From NCBI GenBank assembly GCA_022818135.1, contig JAFMSR010000009.1, forward strand, positions 27,535,573 to 27,599,572: 64,000 bases of DNA. The letters are read 5' to 3'. Below are positions 24,901 to 34,719 of the stretch, one piece after another. A model generated the notes under the pieces. It was not told where the DNA came from, searched no databases, and was given only the letters and a program-made list of their open reading frames with translations. The stretch comes from Saxidomus purpurata. Lineage: Eukaryota > Mollusca > Bivalvia > Venerida > Veneridae. Positions within the stretch are counted from its first letter, which is position 1. Each line of letters begins with the position of its first letter. Both the position numbers and the translations under genes were made by a program.

Positions 24901-27900
24901 AATATAGAAGAGTGGTTTGAGGTGCATTGAACCTACTTGAGTATAGAGATTTAAACTTCAATACTAAGATAATGCTTGAATAAAAGGTGTCAGTTTTACA
25001 AGTTGAAATTCCTTTTCACTATTCAGTGAAGTAGTATTGTTATATACAATGTGTTTTTGTTTGTCCCAGTCCGTTTTTGAAATTAAGAACCTTTCACCTT
25101 TGTATATAAATTCAAGCTATATTATAAGATTATCTACAGTGTATTGTGTTCTTCAAAGAAAAAAAAAATGGAAACCATGAATTCTGTAAGTTATTTATTG
25201 TTCCAAGTGCAGCAGGAAATAGCAATTAGCAGTTTTTATACTGGGACATGAAGTAATCATAAATTAAATATCTGTAAAATTCAACAGTCAGTTCATATAA
25301 ATTATTCTGCACTGCTATCAGGTAATTTTCAGTACTAAGATGGACAACACATAGAGAACCAGATTGTTAACAATATATTCTTGAAAATTGTAACTGCATT
25401 AATTTTGAAGTGATGAGTTGTTAAGATAGAAGAACAGTTAAAAATTAAAGTTTTTTCTTGAAATTATGATGTTCACTTTGAACAGTTGTGTCACATTGAA
25501 ATTGATCCTGATTGTTGTCTTATAATATGCGTTTAAGCAGAAGGGTGGGGTTTGATGGGGGGAAGATGAAGTGAAACAGTGGGAATGGGATGTAAGGTGA
25601 AAACAGAGGGAGTGGGAGTGTAGGGGTGTAGGTCAAACGTGTCAAGGGGGAGTGATGTCAAGCCAGAGGTCAGTGGAGAGTGATGTAAATTAAACAGATG
25701 TTTTGTGCTGTTTCATTTGAACAGAAAGTAAACTCTCATTTTTCAGTCATAAGATGCGATCCTTTGCCATTTTACTGACAGCAAAACAAGCAGTACACAA
25801 AATGAGACTGAGACAGGGTGCAGAGGAGTTCCACAAACAGATAGCTGCCCTCACCATACAGCTGGCATGGCGCAAGTATATCAGGTACATCCATTTAGAT
25901 ACCAGTCGTAAAGGTCAAAGCCAACTAACATCAGGGAGTGGTAGCTTACATGTATACTGATGAATCAGAGTAAAGTTCCAAGCCTATGGTTGTAAAACTC
26001 ATTCCTATCTCATAACATGTTACTTCTGTTTTGAGACCATTTCATTATGTAACACCATGATCACCATGATTATCATATCAGAAAATGTAGGCCACACTGC
26101 TATCTATAATCCCTCCTTAAGTAAGATTTGCAAAAAGGTAAAGACAATCTGAGTAATGTATTTTGTACCAAGGCTAAGTATTTATTTTTGAATTCTGATA
26201 AATTGTACAAATTCCATCGTAAATCCTTCTTTTCGCTGGATTTTATCATCATATAAATAATGTTAGCGTAATAACTGTTTTGATATCCCCCTTTGATACT
26301 TCAAGGAAGGCACATTTATGAAAATTGTTAAGTTTTCTTTATTTAGGTATTTGTGCATTTCATTTTGTACAATGTTTTACACTAATGTTTGTAGAAAATT
26401 GAAATCTTAAGTGATTTATGCAGTTTACAATTGGTTGCCTGTCACATATAATTTCATTGAGTGAATCCTGAGAAATCCAAGGACACAATTTATTGCACAG
26501 TCTGTTATATATGATCACATCGCCATTTATTTTATTTGTATGGTATTTTGTGATTTAGAATTAAATGGCCTGAGCAGTTTAAATCAAACAATCACATTTT
26601 GTATGAAGAGGAATATTCCTATTGAATTTTATTTTGATTAAGTAGAACATTAAGAGTTTTTTAATCCATAAAACTGTTAAAGGAAGTTTTACAACTGTGA
26701 ACAGTTTTTTTGTTCATATGATATACTTTTGACAATGTCAAATCATCTTTTAGACACATTTATTTATTTTTATATTCATTAGTGCAGCTTGTATGTCAAC
26801 TTTCTCTTTCACTCTTTCATAACAAAATTACTGCTCACAGCGACGTTTTATAGGATGTTCTGAAAACTGGGTAATTAAGGCCTGTAGTCAGTTGGTACTT
26901 AATCTGTCTTGAAAACTAAGATATCTCTTGAATCCTCAGGCCCCAGATGCATTTCTGTTGAAATCAAGTATGTGTCAAGTTACATACTACATCTCTTTGG
27001 CAATGTTGTTTTCAAGCTAAGTAGTCTTGTATTGTTGAACACAAATTCAGTCATAGTAAATGAATATGAATTCAGTCATTGTAAATGAATACGAATTCAG
27101 TCATAGTAAATGAATACGAATTCAGTCATAGTTCAGTCATAGTAAATGAATATGAATTTAGTCATTGTAAATGAATACGAATTTAGTCATAGTAAATGAA
27201 TACAAATTCAGTCATAGTTCAGTCATAGTAAATGAATACGAATTCAGTCAAAGTAAACTAATTTCAAGCCAAGGAAATGTTCTTTTTCAATGCCAAATCT
27301 TTAATTGGTGAGTATGGAATGGCAAGACATACAAGGACAAAGTCAGTTTGAGGTAAAATTAAGCAGTATTCAGAAGACAAACAAGTAGACAGTGAGGTAA
27401 AGGGTTTGTCCTTGAAAACCTTCCTTTAAGCTAATTTTAAAAAATGAATATTGCCTGTGTGAATTTTGAATATAGATCTGTGGTATAATATTTCAATTAT
27501 TGAGAGGTGAAAAAAAATCGAATGGGGAACTTTTATATCATAGTCTGTGGGTCTCTGCATGTAATACTTGTATGTTTAGATAGGTTACTTTAGAAACCTG
27601 TAGTAATCTCAACTTTCTGGGGGGAAAAATGGCAACAAAAGAAGTGTTAGACTCAAATAGTGAACAGTGTGTAGATAAAGAATCAGAGCACAGTGAGAAG
27701 AGTGAGATAAATGAAAATAATGAGATAGATAAGACTGGTGAGGTAAATGAGAAAAGTGAGATAAATGAAAATAGTGAGATAAATGAAAATAAGGAATTAA
27801 AGGAGAAAGATAGGTAAAACAGATTACTGTACATTTTATTATAATCAAATCATATAGGATTCATAGCATTTTGTCTCTCAAATATATGTTAAAGTGACTC

Positions 27901-30900
27901 TAAACTTTGAATACCCTTTAAGGTAGAAGGCAATGAATTGTCAGTTAGTGTGCGTCCATGTTTTCTATGTTTACACACTAACATCCATGTTTTATAACCA
28001 GTAGTAATTAAAAGTGAACACAATTTATATGGCTTCAAGGTCTTTGATGAATTTGATTGATTGGACCAGTATTTTGATTTAACAAAATTGATTGTTTACA
28101 CTCAGGACAATCATAAGCAAACCAGGAATTAATTCATATGACCATTATGATCTTAGCCAATAAGAATTACAGGTCAGATTGAAACAGTATGCCCAGAGTT
28201 TTGAGCCCTGGATTTATCAAAAAGTGGTTTATAGACAACATTATTTATACTCCAGACTATACAGAAATTAGGCAATGTGGACACAATTTCAAATTGTAGT
28301 TAAAACGTGTTAATACTGTACTATTTGTTTAGTGTTTGCTGTCCACATTTGTTTTTTTGCATTTTAACTTCTACATTTCTCAAGCTGTCTTATTCAAACT
28401 TTTGCCTCTTATTTATGACCAAAGGGTGTTGTAAAAATTTGATTATACTAGAATGCCAAATCTTATGAATAGATCAAGAGTTACAACCCTTGATTTATTA
28501 AAAATGCCTTAATAGGCAATATGTACACTGTAGCATTGTTGTTTGTAAACATATGTAATCAGAATAAGTATGACTTCAACATCTCCATTCAGTTCAATTT
28601 TAGGCCAAAATCAGACACATAGGCCCAGAGGAATGACTTTGCTGTTTTTTTCAGACGTAAGCTGTTGCAGTCTCTACATCCTAACAAGAGACAGCTGAGA
28701 ATGTGGGACCCTGAACTGATAGCCATGAAGCAGAGGGCCTTGGTGTCCCAGATTTATGGTAAGGTAGCCGCTTCAAACAATAGTACAGCAATATTGACAA
28801 TTTTGTTTAAATTTGAAAATGGCATGGAACTGTTAACTGATGTATATTCAAGCTATCTTAACTATAGATTTAAAGTCTATATGTTAGTATGGCTTTTTAC
28901 CTCATATGGGCGTAAAATGCTAAAGCTATTGTAGTAAATGATTGTCTAGCAGCTGTCCATTAGTCCATTCATCTGTCCATCATCAACAGTTTGCTTCTAG
29001 AGGCCACAAAATTGTAAATAAAAAACTGCAATTTCTACGTCTTTTATTAGCCGACACTTGAATTTGAATGAGTTGTCTTTTTCCATGACGACAATGACAG
29101 ACAGCAACTTCGTAAAAATGGGCGGTATATTATTGGATCTCAATACTCAAAAGGTAAACAAATGAACATTAATGACTTTGCCCAAGGGATGATTCAGTTA
29201 CTTTATTTCCACTTTTTAACCAAGTTTGAATACTCTAGAGTATATTTTTGTTAAACTTATTCAATCTCAATGTATAACTTTTATCTCCATGAATTGTATA
29301 AAATCAAAAGAATGGTATAAGAATTAAAGAATAGTATAAATATGATTGCAAAACACTTGGCTAAGTTGGTCCCTGGTGACTGGTAATAGACTTGTAAGGA
29401 TCCAATGTTTCGATGATCGTTCATATCACACAGTACATAAACTGTTTTTATTGTAGGTGAACACATAGAAGCACCATTTTGGCATCCAAATATGTTGAGA
29501 CCGCAACGGCCATATTGGGCAAAGCTTGCGCCATCTTCAGCAGGTAAGTTTAGGCTACAATAACATTTTTAGGCTGATTTTATTAAGTCAGGATATATTT
29601 AAATGTACATTTTTTGGAAACTCTAACCTACTGGCAGCAAGTGCTTCTGCTTTAGGAACCATTGTCAATTCTGTTCAGCCAGCACATCTACACACTAGTG
29701 AGGATCAAGGGTCCGAGGTTAGATCCCCACCAGTGTTAGGGCAGTTGTGTTCTTAGGCAAGACACAGATATTTCCACATTGCCTCCCTCTTTTTGAGATT
29801 TCATCTGTGATGAGCCCGACAGTGATTAATTTAAGTCATAAGAAGTTGTTTTGCAATCCAGAATGAATAAACTAGTACAAAATAAATTACTGTGTGCTAT
29901 TTTGTTTATAAATTTTCAGTATGCACCACTTTAAACAATTTATGGTAGATTCTAAAAATTTATCCGTACCAAAGTACAGTAAACTCAGTATATAACAAAC
30001 ACCTTGGGACCTTTCAAATTTGTTCTTTATATACAGGGTATGTTATATCCATATAGCATTTTCATATTAGATAAAGGAAAAAAAACACACTGGGACCCAG
30101 TTTTTTTCCGTTACATCCGTAATTTCACTATATCCGGAACAGTTATACACAGAGTTTACTGTAATATCAAGAGCTCTCAATTTTAGTGAAACTGATATAT
30201 TTTCCTATAAAAGATGTTAGAATTTTAAAAATGTAGTTATAAATGTGTAGAAGTTTAGATTGTGTTATAATTGAATTGTTATTACTGCATGTGTATCAGA
30301 TTCTGGAAGTAGAGGTGAATATTTATGTTTTATGTAATTTGACATAACTTTTGTGTGTAAAACTTTTGTTGTGTCAGATGTGGCAGCTTGCATTTTTTTA
30401 TTGTATTACTCAATCTGTACGGTCACATGTATATGATATTAGACATTACAAAACAGCATCTGTCAATCTATCAGACTTACCAGGCATATCTTAGTAACAG
30501 ACAGTAATATAACAGTATCTGTAAACTGGGTCATTTTTGCATGAAACGTGACAAAAATTTTGCCATTTGTGAGCAGACAGTCTTGTTCACTAATTTTTTA
30601 TTCACGAAAGTAGAATTCCAAAAAAAAAGAAACTTTTGTGAGATTTTTAAATTAGCGAAGTAGGAAATTCGTAAAAATAGCAAAAATTATTTCATTGCAA
30701 ATATAACCCAGTTCACAGTGTTGCTTTGATATATTGAAATCTTAACTAAATATTAAACCAAATTTAGTGTAGGTATTAATAGTTTTCTAGAATTTGTATA
30801 ATACATTAAGAGTTTGATGCTTTAAGTGTGGCAATTTGATTTTAAGCGTTAAACTTAAAATGAATGTTGCAAGCTTGTTTTAGATGTATGGCTGAAAGCT

Positions 30901-33900
30901 TGCTGTATATACTCACACATTAAATTATCATAAACATCAGATAAGTCAGTGTATTACATTGCACTATGTAATAAGCTGTCTTTATTTATTCAGACCAAAA
31001 CTTTTTTTGTGGGTGGGGGGGGGGGGGTATTTTTATTTTACTGATGTCATTATATGTAATATGTATATAACTTTATCCAAGCATGAATTTATTTGCAAAC
31101 TGAAATGTGACAGACTTTGAAGGATGAATTTACCTAAAGATTTCATCCCATTACATTTTACCAAAAGAATATTTGGCTATAAAAAGATACAAAGACACAA
31201 TAGTTGATGTAAGTGGATTGTCATAAGTCTGTTCTACTAAGCTTCTCTGAAATCATTGTTGGTCTTATTTAGCTCTCCCTCTATCATGCCTTCAGCTTTT
31301 ACAGATGACCCTTGGCATCTGATGGTCAGACTACTATTCAGGAGCTGGCATGAATCAATGATTAGCCATTGTTAATAAATCTTTACCTGGTATTTGTCTA
31401 GCTGTCTGTAGTCAACAATTGGCTTAAAAGCACTCTAGAGGTCACAATATTTGCTCAATTGTAAATGAAACTCAGTAAACAAATAATGTCTTAATAAAAT
31501 TACTGACTGATCAATTTTGGTGATTTAGTCTCAGAAACTATGTCACCAGGTCAGATCATGGAAACATCTTGTAAACAAGAGGGTATATTAGTATGAAACC
31601 TTTTTCAGGATGTAAATACTCGAGATACTACTGGACATTGTGTTAAACCCCAAGAAAATAAGTTCTCTTCCTAAACTTAGGATCAAGTGCTAAACTGGAT
31701 CTCTCTATATTCTTTATTTCCTCCATTACTGAAGAGCATAATTACATTAAATTCATGCTTTGAAAAATATATATAGTCTGCTTCATAACAGTAACCTGAC
31801 CTGATTTTTATCACTGTCGAAATTACGTAAAATTTGTCAATTAGGTTTTGAAAACAAACTTCATTTATAAGTACATTGTATTTTAGAACTTTGGACACAA
31901 CAACAAGACAAGTTGTGAATGGGCAATCCATTTTGTAAGTTTAAGCTACAAATTGGTAAAAATTAGCAAGTCTTTTGCAAGTCTTTGAATAAAAGACTTG
32001 CTAATGTACATGTAATTGTAACATCTCATATACCTTAAGGTTAGGTCAGTTTTGATAAAAATCAGGTAGCTAATTATTTTAGCTTAGCTTGATATTTTGA
32101 TATCACGTTTTTGCATGTTTGTGTGTTTTTGTATTTCTGCAGCTTTGTCCTATAACTTTGCCATAGACCAGTACCATCCACTTGTGGCCAAAAAGGGCAG
32201 CATGCCGTCCCCTTTCCTAGATGAAAAGGGCCATCCCAAGGAATTCATTTGGCAGATGGTTGATGAAGATGAATTACAAGGTGGTGCTTTAATTATTTCC
32301 TACAATTGTTATCATAATGATGTTATCCATTTAGAGTTATCTTCTCTTGAGTTTTCTCTCGTTTACTGCCCTGTCTTGCATTGTTATTTACCCATTGCTC
32401 TAACCTTGTAAGTTTATAATCCTTTAATTATTCTTTCCACCGTTGACATTTCTACTAAACTAAATTTCCATATAATTTTATAATTTTGTCTTCACTTTTC
32501 TCAGTTACTGTATGTTTAACTGTTACCCTGGTTTGTCATCTAATATTAAGTTATTATTCCCCTTTGAAATCAAGTTCAATATTAAGTAATTATTCCCCTT
32601 CAAAATCAAGTTCAATATTAAGTAATTATTCCCCTTTGAAATCAAGTTCAATATTAAGTAATTATTCCCCTCTGAAATCAAGTTCAATATTAGGTAATTA
32701 TTCCACTTTGAAATCAAGTTCAATATTGTGTAATTATTCCCCTTCGAAATCAAGTTCAATATTAAGTAATTATTTCCCTTTGAAATCAAGTTCAATATTA
32801 AGTAATTATTTCCCTTTGAAATCAAGTTCAATATAAAGTAATTATTCCCCTTTGAAATCAAGTTCAATATTAAGTAATTATTCCCCTATGAAATCAAGTT
32901 CAATATTAAGTAATTATTCCCCTCCGAAATCAAGTTCAATTTTAAGTAATTATTCCCCTATGAAATCAAGTTCAATATTAAGTAATTATTTCCCTTTGAA
33001 ATCAAGTTCAATATAAAGTAATTATTCCCCTCCGAAATCAAGTTCAATTTTAAATAATTATTCCCCTATGAAATCAAGTTCAATATTAGGTAATTATTCC
33101 CGTTAGATATCAAGTTCAATATTAAGTAATTATTTCCCTTTGAAATCAAGTTCAATATTAAGTAATTATTTCCCTTTGAAATCAAGTTCAATATAAAGTA
33201 ATTATTCCCCTTTGAAATCAAGTTCAATATTAAGTAATTATTTCCCTTTGAAATCAAGTTCAATATAAAGTAATTATTCCCCTTTGAAATCAAGTTCAAT
33301 ATTAAGTAATTATTCCCCTCCGAAATCAAGTTCAATTTTAAATAATTATTCCCCTATGAAATCAAGTTCAATATTAGGTAATTATTCCCGTTAGATATCA
33401 AGTTCAATATTAAGTAATTATTCCCCTTTGAAATCAAGTTCAATATTAGGTAATTATTCCCCTTTGAAATCAAGTTCAATGTTAGGTAATTATTCCCCTT
33501 TGAAATCAAGTTCAATATTAAGTAATTATTCCCCTCCGAAATCAAGTTCAATTTTAAGTAATTATTCCCCTATGAAATCAAGTTCAATATTAGGTAATTA
33601 TTCCCGTTAGATATCAAGTTCAATATTAAGTAATTATTTCCCTTTGAAATCAAGTTCAATATTAAGTAATTATTCCCCTTTGAAATCAAGTTCAATATTA
33701 AGTAATTATTCCCCTTTGAAATCAAGTTCAATTTTAAGTAATTATTCCCCTATGAAATCAAGTTCAATATTAGGTAATTATTGCCCTTAGATATCAAGTT
33801 CAATATTAAGTAATTATTCCCCGCCGAAATCAAGTTCAATTTTAAGTAATTATTCCCCTATGAAATCAAGTTCAATATTAGGTAATTATTCCCTTTGAAA

Positions 33901-34542
33901 TCAAGTTCAATATTAGGTAATTATTCCCCTATGAAATCAAGTTCAATATTAGGTAATTATTCCCTTTGAAATCAAGTTCAATATTAGGTAATTATTCCCT
34001 TTGAAATCAAGTTCAATATTAGGTAATTATTCCCTTTGAAATCAAGTTCAATATTAGGTAATTATTCCCGTTAGATATCAAGTTCAATATTAAGTAATTA
34101 TTCCCCTATGAAATCAAGTTCAATATTAGGTAATTATTCCCGTTAGATATCAAGTTCAATATTAAGTAATTATTCCCCTATGAAATCAAGTTCAATATTA
34201 GGTAATTATTCCCCTATGAAATCAAGTTCAATATTAGGTAATTATTCCCCTATGAAATCAAGTTCAATATTAAGTAATTATTCCCCTATGAAATCAAGTT
34301 CAATATTAGGTAATTATTCCCGTTAGATATCAAGTTCAATATTAAGTAATTATTCCCCTATGAAATCAAGTTCAATATTAGGTAATTATTCCCCTATGAA
34401 ATCAAGTTCAATATTAGGTAATTATTCCCCTATGAAATCAAGTTCAATATTAGGTAATTATTCCTGTTAGAAATCAAGTTCAATATTAAGTAATTATTCC
34501 CCTTTGAAAGCAGGTGCTTCACATGACAGCTACAAAACCTGA
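15879..34542 (+). CDS. IQ-motif protein, 7 exons, ~244 aa, unnamed
   Basis: Exons 15879-15970, 22696-22842, 25747-25884, 28655-28758, 29457-29543, 32143-32280 and (proposed) 34514-34542 join with exact phase agreement at all six junctions. The product is basic at its N-terminus. A charged helical stretch (KDAKEEEEQALRKQ, residues 34-47) precedes two IQ motifs: IQ1 at residues 74-84 (IQKAWRNHKMR) and IQ2 at 117-127 (IQLAWRKYIRR). Both fit IQxxxR(G)xxx[RK], the calmodulin or calmodulin-like light-chain binding consensus. The rest is rich in W, P and H (PFWHPNM, RPQRPYW) with no domain I recognise, ending in an acidic stretch (VDEDELQ). It is likely cytoplasmic or cytoskeletal by inference. The start fits the context 'taccatgg'. 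The last exon is the least certain part; an alternative lies at 37817-37890. Confidence 0.75.
16690..17440 (+). repeat. Old tandem monomers of ~165 bp, about 4-5 copies
   Basis: Recurring blocks are 'ctccatatctcc', 'cttgaaggattttaatgaaa', 'actcaggtcagatgttcacc', 'agaacccatgatctggtca' and 'aaggtcaaaggtttgagtct'. Copies are heavily diverged. Similar units recur at 37100-37500. Confidence 0.7.
17820..17990 (+). mobile_element. tRNA-derived SINE, family 2
   Basis: The head 'ggggagcggtggtgtagagg' and 'ttaaggtgtcggcc' give an A-box region and 'gcaggttcgtacc' a degenerate B box. The body has 'atgacaccag' and ends in a short A-rich tail 'gctaaaataaattagtataa'. The layout is that of a molluscan tRNA-SINE. 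Family assignment is from memory of similar bivalve sequences. Confidence 0.75.
18270..19010 (+). repeat. Old tandem monomers of ~150 bp, about 5 copies
   Basis: The shared core is 'gtttgtggagcaaactcc', 'ttcagttttaaaggattg', 'caatgaatattggtacac' and 'tgtatccatcaaggtgttg'. They are diverged from each other and have no coding content. Confidence 0.75.
21155..21240 (+). mobile_element. Single-arm fragment of the 59.8-kb foldback family
   Basis: 'atattcctgagggaataata', 'ttaaaaacaactctttaatt' and 'caaatttttggcaata' match the left outer end of the palindromic element at 59782-60278. This shows the foldback belongs to a dispersed family. Confidence 0.75.
22210..22399. mobile_element. Mariner-type MITE, 190 bp
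   Basis: The ends are 'tacagtaaactctgtatata' and, inverted, 'atatatagagtttactgta'. That gives terminal inverted repeats of about 20 bp starting CAGTAAACTC and flanked by TA, the target duplication of Tc1/mariner-type elements. A second member lies at 29975-30163. Confidence 0.85.
22587..22695 (+). repeat. 22-bp repeat carrying multiplied 3' splice sites
   Basis: The unit 'actgtgtttgtgtatatttcag' lacks only sequence drift between copies; four copies end in 'tatttcag' and a fifth, older one ends in 'tatttcaa'. The last 'tatttcag' is the acceptor of exon 2 of the IQ gene. Each upstream copy provides an equivalent polypyrimidine-AG acceptor 22 bases further 5'. Confidence 0.88.
22696..22842 (+). 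CDS. IQ gene exon 2 (charged helix and first half of IQ1)
   Basis: Acceptor 'tatttcag' and donor 'aa|gtaagt'. It encodes KNRKDAKEEEEQALRKQK, then LHDFRRKQYAAMRIQKAWR. It starts after a carried 'AA' and again leaves 'AA', so it is symmetrical (49 codons) and could be skipped without a frameshift. Confidence 0.82.
23690..24040 (+). repeat. ~160-bp tandem monomers, about 2.5 copies
   Basis: 'gatagtaaaatcttgt', 'aatctccaaaacccctggtc', 'taatgatacttcaca' and 'gttgtgcatggtct' recur at a spacing of about 150-170 bp. Confidence 0.8.
24381..24755. mobile_element. Foldback element, ~154-bp inverted arms, ~67-bp loop
   Basis: The left arm 24381-24534 and right arm 24602-24755 are reverse complements with scattered mismatches. 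For example 'ggggaatcacgtgatcaaaa' on the left pairs with 'ttttggtcatgtgattcccc' on the right, and 'acaggtctcaatc' pairs with 'gattgagacctgt'. There is no coding content. It lies in intron 2 of the IQ gene, where its transcript could form a long hairpin. Confidence 0.85.
25747..25884 (+). CDS. IQ gene exon 3 (completes IQ1, carries IQ2)
   Basis: Acceptor 'atttttcag', donor 'atcag|gtacat'. It encodes NHKMRSFAILLTAKQAVHKM, then EEFHKQIAALTIQLAWRKYI. It carries two bases in and leaves two (46 codons), so it too is symmetrical. The IQ1 motif is split by the preceding intron. Confidence 0.85.
27033..27252 (+). repeat. 25-bp minisatellite, about 9 copies
   Basis: The unit 'gaattcagtcatagtaaatg' plus 'aatac' is repeated with small internal duplications ('agttcagtcat'). 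Confidence 0.9.
27690..27800 (+). repeat. 18-bp minisatellite, about 6 copies
   Basis: The unit 'gagataaatgaaaatagt' is a multiple of three, which produces a spurious acidic open frame (NENSEI repeats) inside an intron. Confidence 0.8.
28655..28758 (+). CDS. IQ gene exon 4
   Basis: Acceptor 'ttttttcag', donor 'tatg|gtaagg'. It encodes RRKLLQSLHPNKRQLRMW, then DPELIAMKQRALVSQIY. Its first codons finish the IQ2 basic tail (R126 is split across the junction). It leaves one base. Confidence 0.85.
29457..29543 (+). CDS. IQ gene exon 5
   Basis: Acceptor 'tttattgtag', donor 'gcag|gtaagt'. It encodes GEHIEAPFWHPNMLRPQRP, then YWAKLAPSSA. It is phase 1 in and out (29 codons), and rich in Pro, Trp and His. 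No named domain is recognised. Confidence 0.85.
29665..29870 (+). mobile_element. SINE-like element, family 3
   Basis: 'aagggtccgaggttagatcc' is a degenerate B-box context. It is followed by 'gttgtgttcttaggcaagac', a motif seen in the bodies of several animal SINEs, and the element ends 'aatgaataaactagtac'. The A box is weak, so the family is unassigned. Confidence 0.6.
29975..30163. mobile_element. Mariner-type MITE, 189 bp (second copy)
   Basis: Ends 'tacagtaaactcagtatata' and 'atacacagagtttactgta' are near-perfect inverted repeats flanked by TA. The interior 'gtatgttatatccata' and 'tatccgg' match the copy at 22210-22399. Confidence 0.85.
32143..32280 (+). CDS. IQ gene exon 6
   Basis: Acceptor 'gtatttctgcag', donor 'caag|gtggtg' (weaker than the others). 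It encodes ALSYNFAIDQYHPLVAKKG, then PSPFLDEKGHPKEFIWQMVD. It is phase 1 in and out (46 codons). The exon is clearly less AT-rich than its flanks, which supports coding selection. Confidence 0.85.
32545..34505 (+). repeat. 36-bp minisatellite, about 54 copies (2 kb)
   Basis: The unit is 'aagttcaatattaagtaatt' plus 'attcccctttgaaatc'. Variant units ('cccgttagatatcaag', 'cctccgaaatc', 'cctatgaaatc') recur in the same order every few units, showing higher-order duplication. The period equals 12 codons, so both strands stay open over long stretches without being genes. The array fills most of the last proposed intron of the IQ gene. Confidence 0.95.
34514..34542 (+). CDS. IQ gene exon 7, proposed terminal exon
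   Basis: It follows 'tttgaaagcag', a variant of the last minisatellite unit. With the base carried from exon 6 it encodes GASHDSYKT and then a TGA stop. An AATAAA lies 144 bases after the stop. Phase agreement and the nearby poly(A) signal support it. Its short length and poor polypyrimidine tract are weaknesses. Confidence 0.5.
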
Positions 34543-34685
34543 TTACAGATTTGAGTTTTTTGGCCTAACATGCATTTTTTGTAGTTTATGAAGTGTGACA
34601 TTGTGTCTTAATGTTTTAATATGTTTTTGATTTAAACTATACAATAACAATTATGTTCTGCAGTACAGCTATATTGTATCTGCCA

Positions 34686-34691
34686 AATAAA
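34686..34691 (+). promoter_or_regulatory. Candidate poly(A) signal AATAAA for the IQ gene
   Basis: A canonical hexamer ('ccaaataaaaacag') lies about 145 bases after the proposed stop at 34542. Confidence 0.45.
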
Positions 34692-34719
34692 AACAGTCCC
34701 ATCAGTAGCCTGTATACTG

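Larger units (their letters stand above)
22843..25746. other. IQ gene intron 2
   Basis: It contains the 160-bp monomer array at 23690-24040 and the foldback at 24381-24755. The remainder is AT-rich, with a purine-rich G tract at 25540-25680 just before the acceptor. Confidence 0.5.
25885..28654. other. IQ gene intron 3
   Basis: It contains the 25-bp array at 27033-27252 and the 18-bp array at 27690-27800. The rest is AT-rich with nothing recognised. Confidence 0.5.
29544..32142. other. IQ gene intron 5
   Basis: It carries a SINE (29665-29870) and a MITE (29975-30163). A poly-G run lies at about 31012-31027. From 31030 to 32120 it is AT-rich with nothing recognised. Confidence 0.5.

Noticed and set aside
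27538..27834. Acidic and serine-rich open frames
   Set aside because: Produced by the 18-bp repeat inside intron 3 of the IQ gene, with no splice-site support.
32486..33610. Long open frames on both strands over the 36-bp array
   Set aside because: The period is 12 codons, so any stop-free unit stays open on repetition. Variant units bring stops. No gene signals are present.
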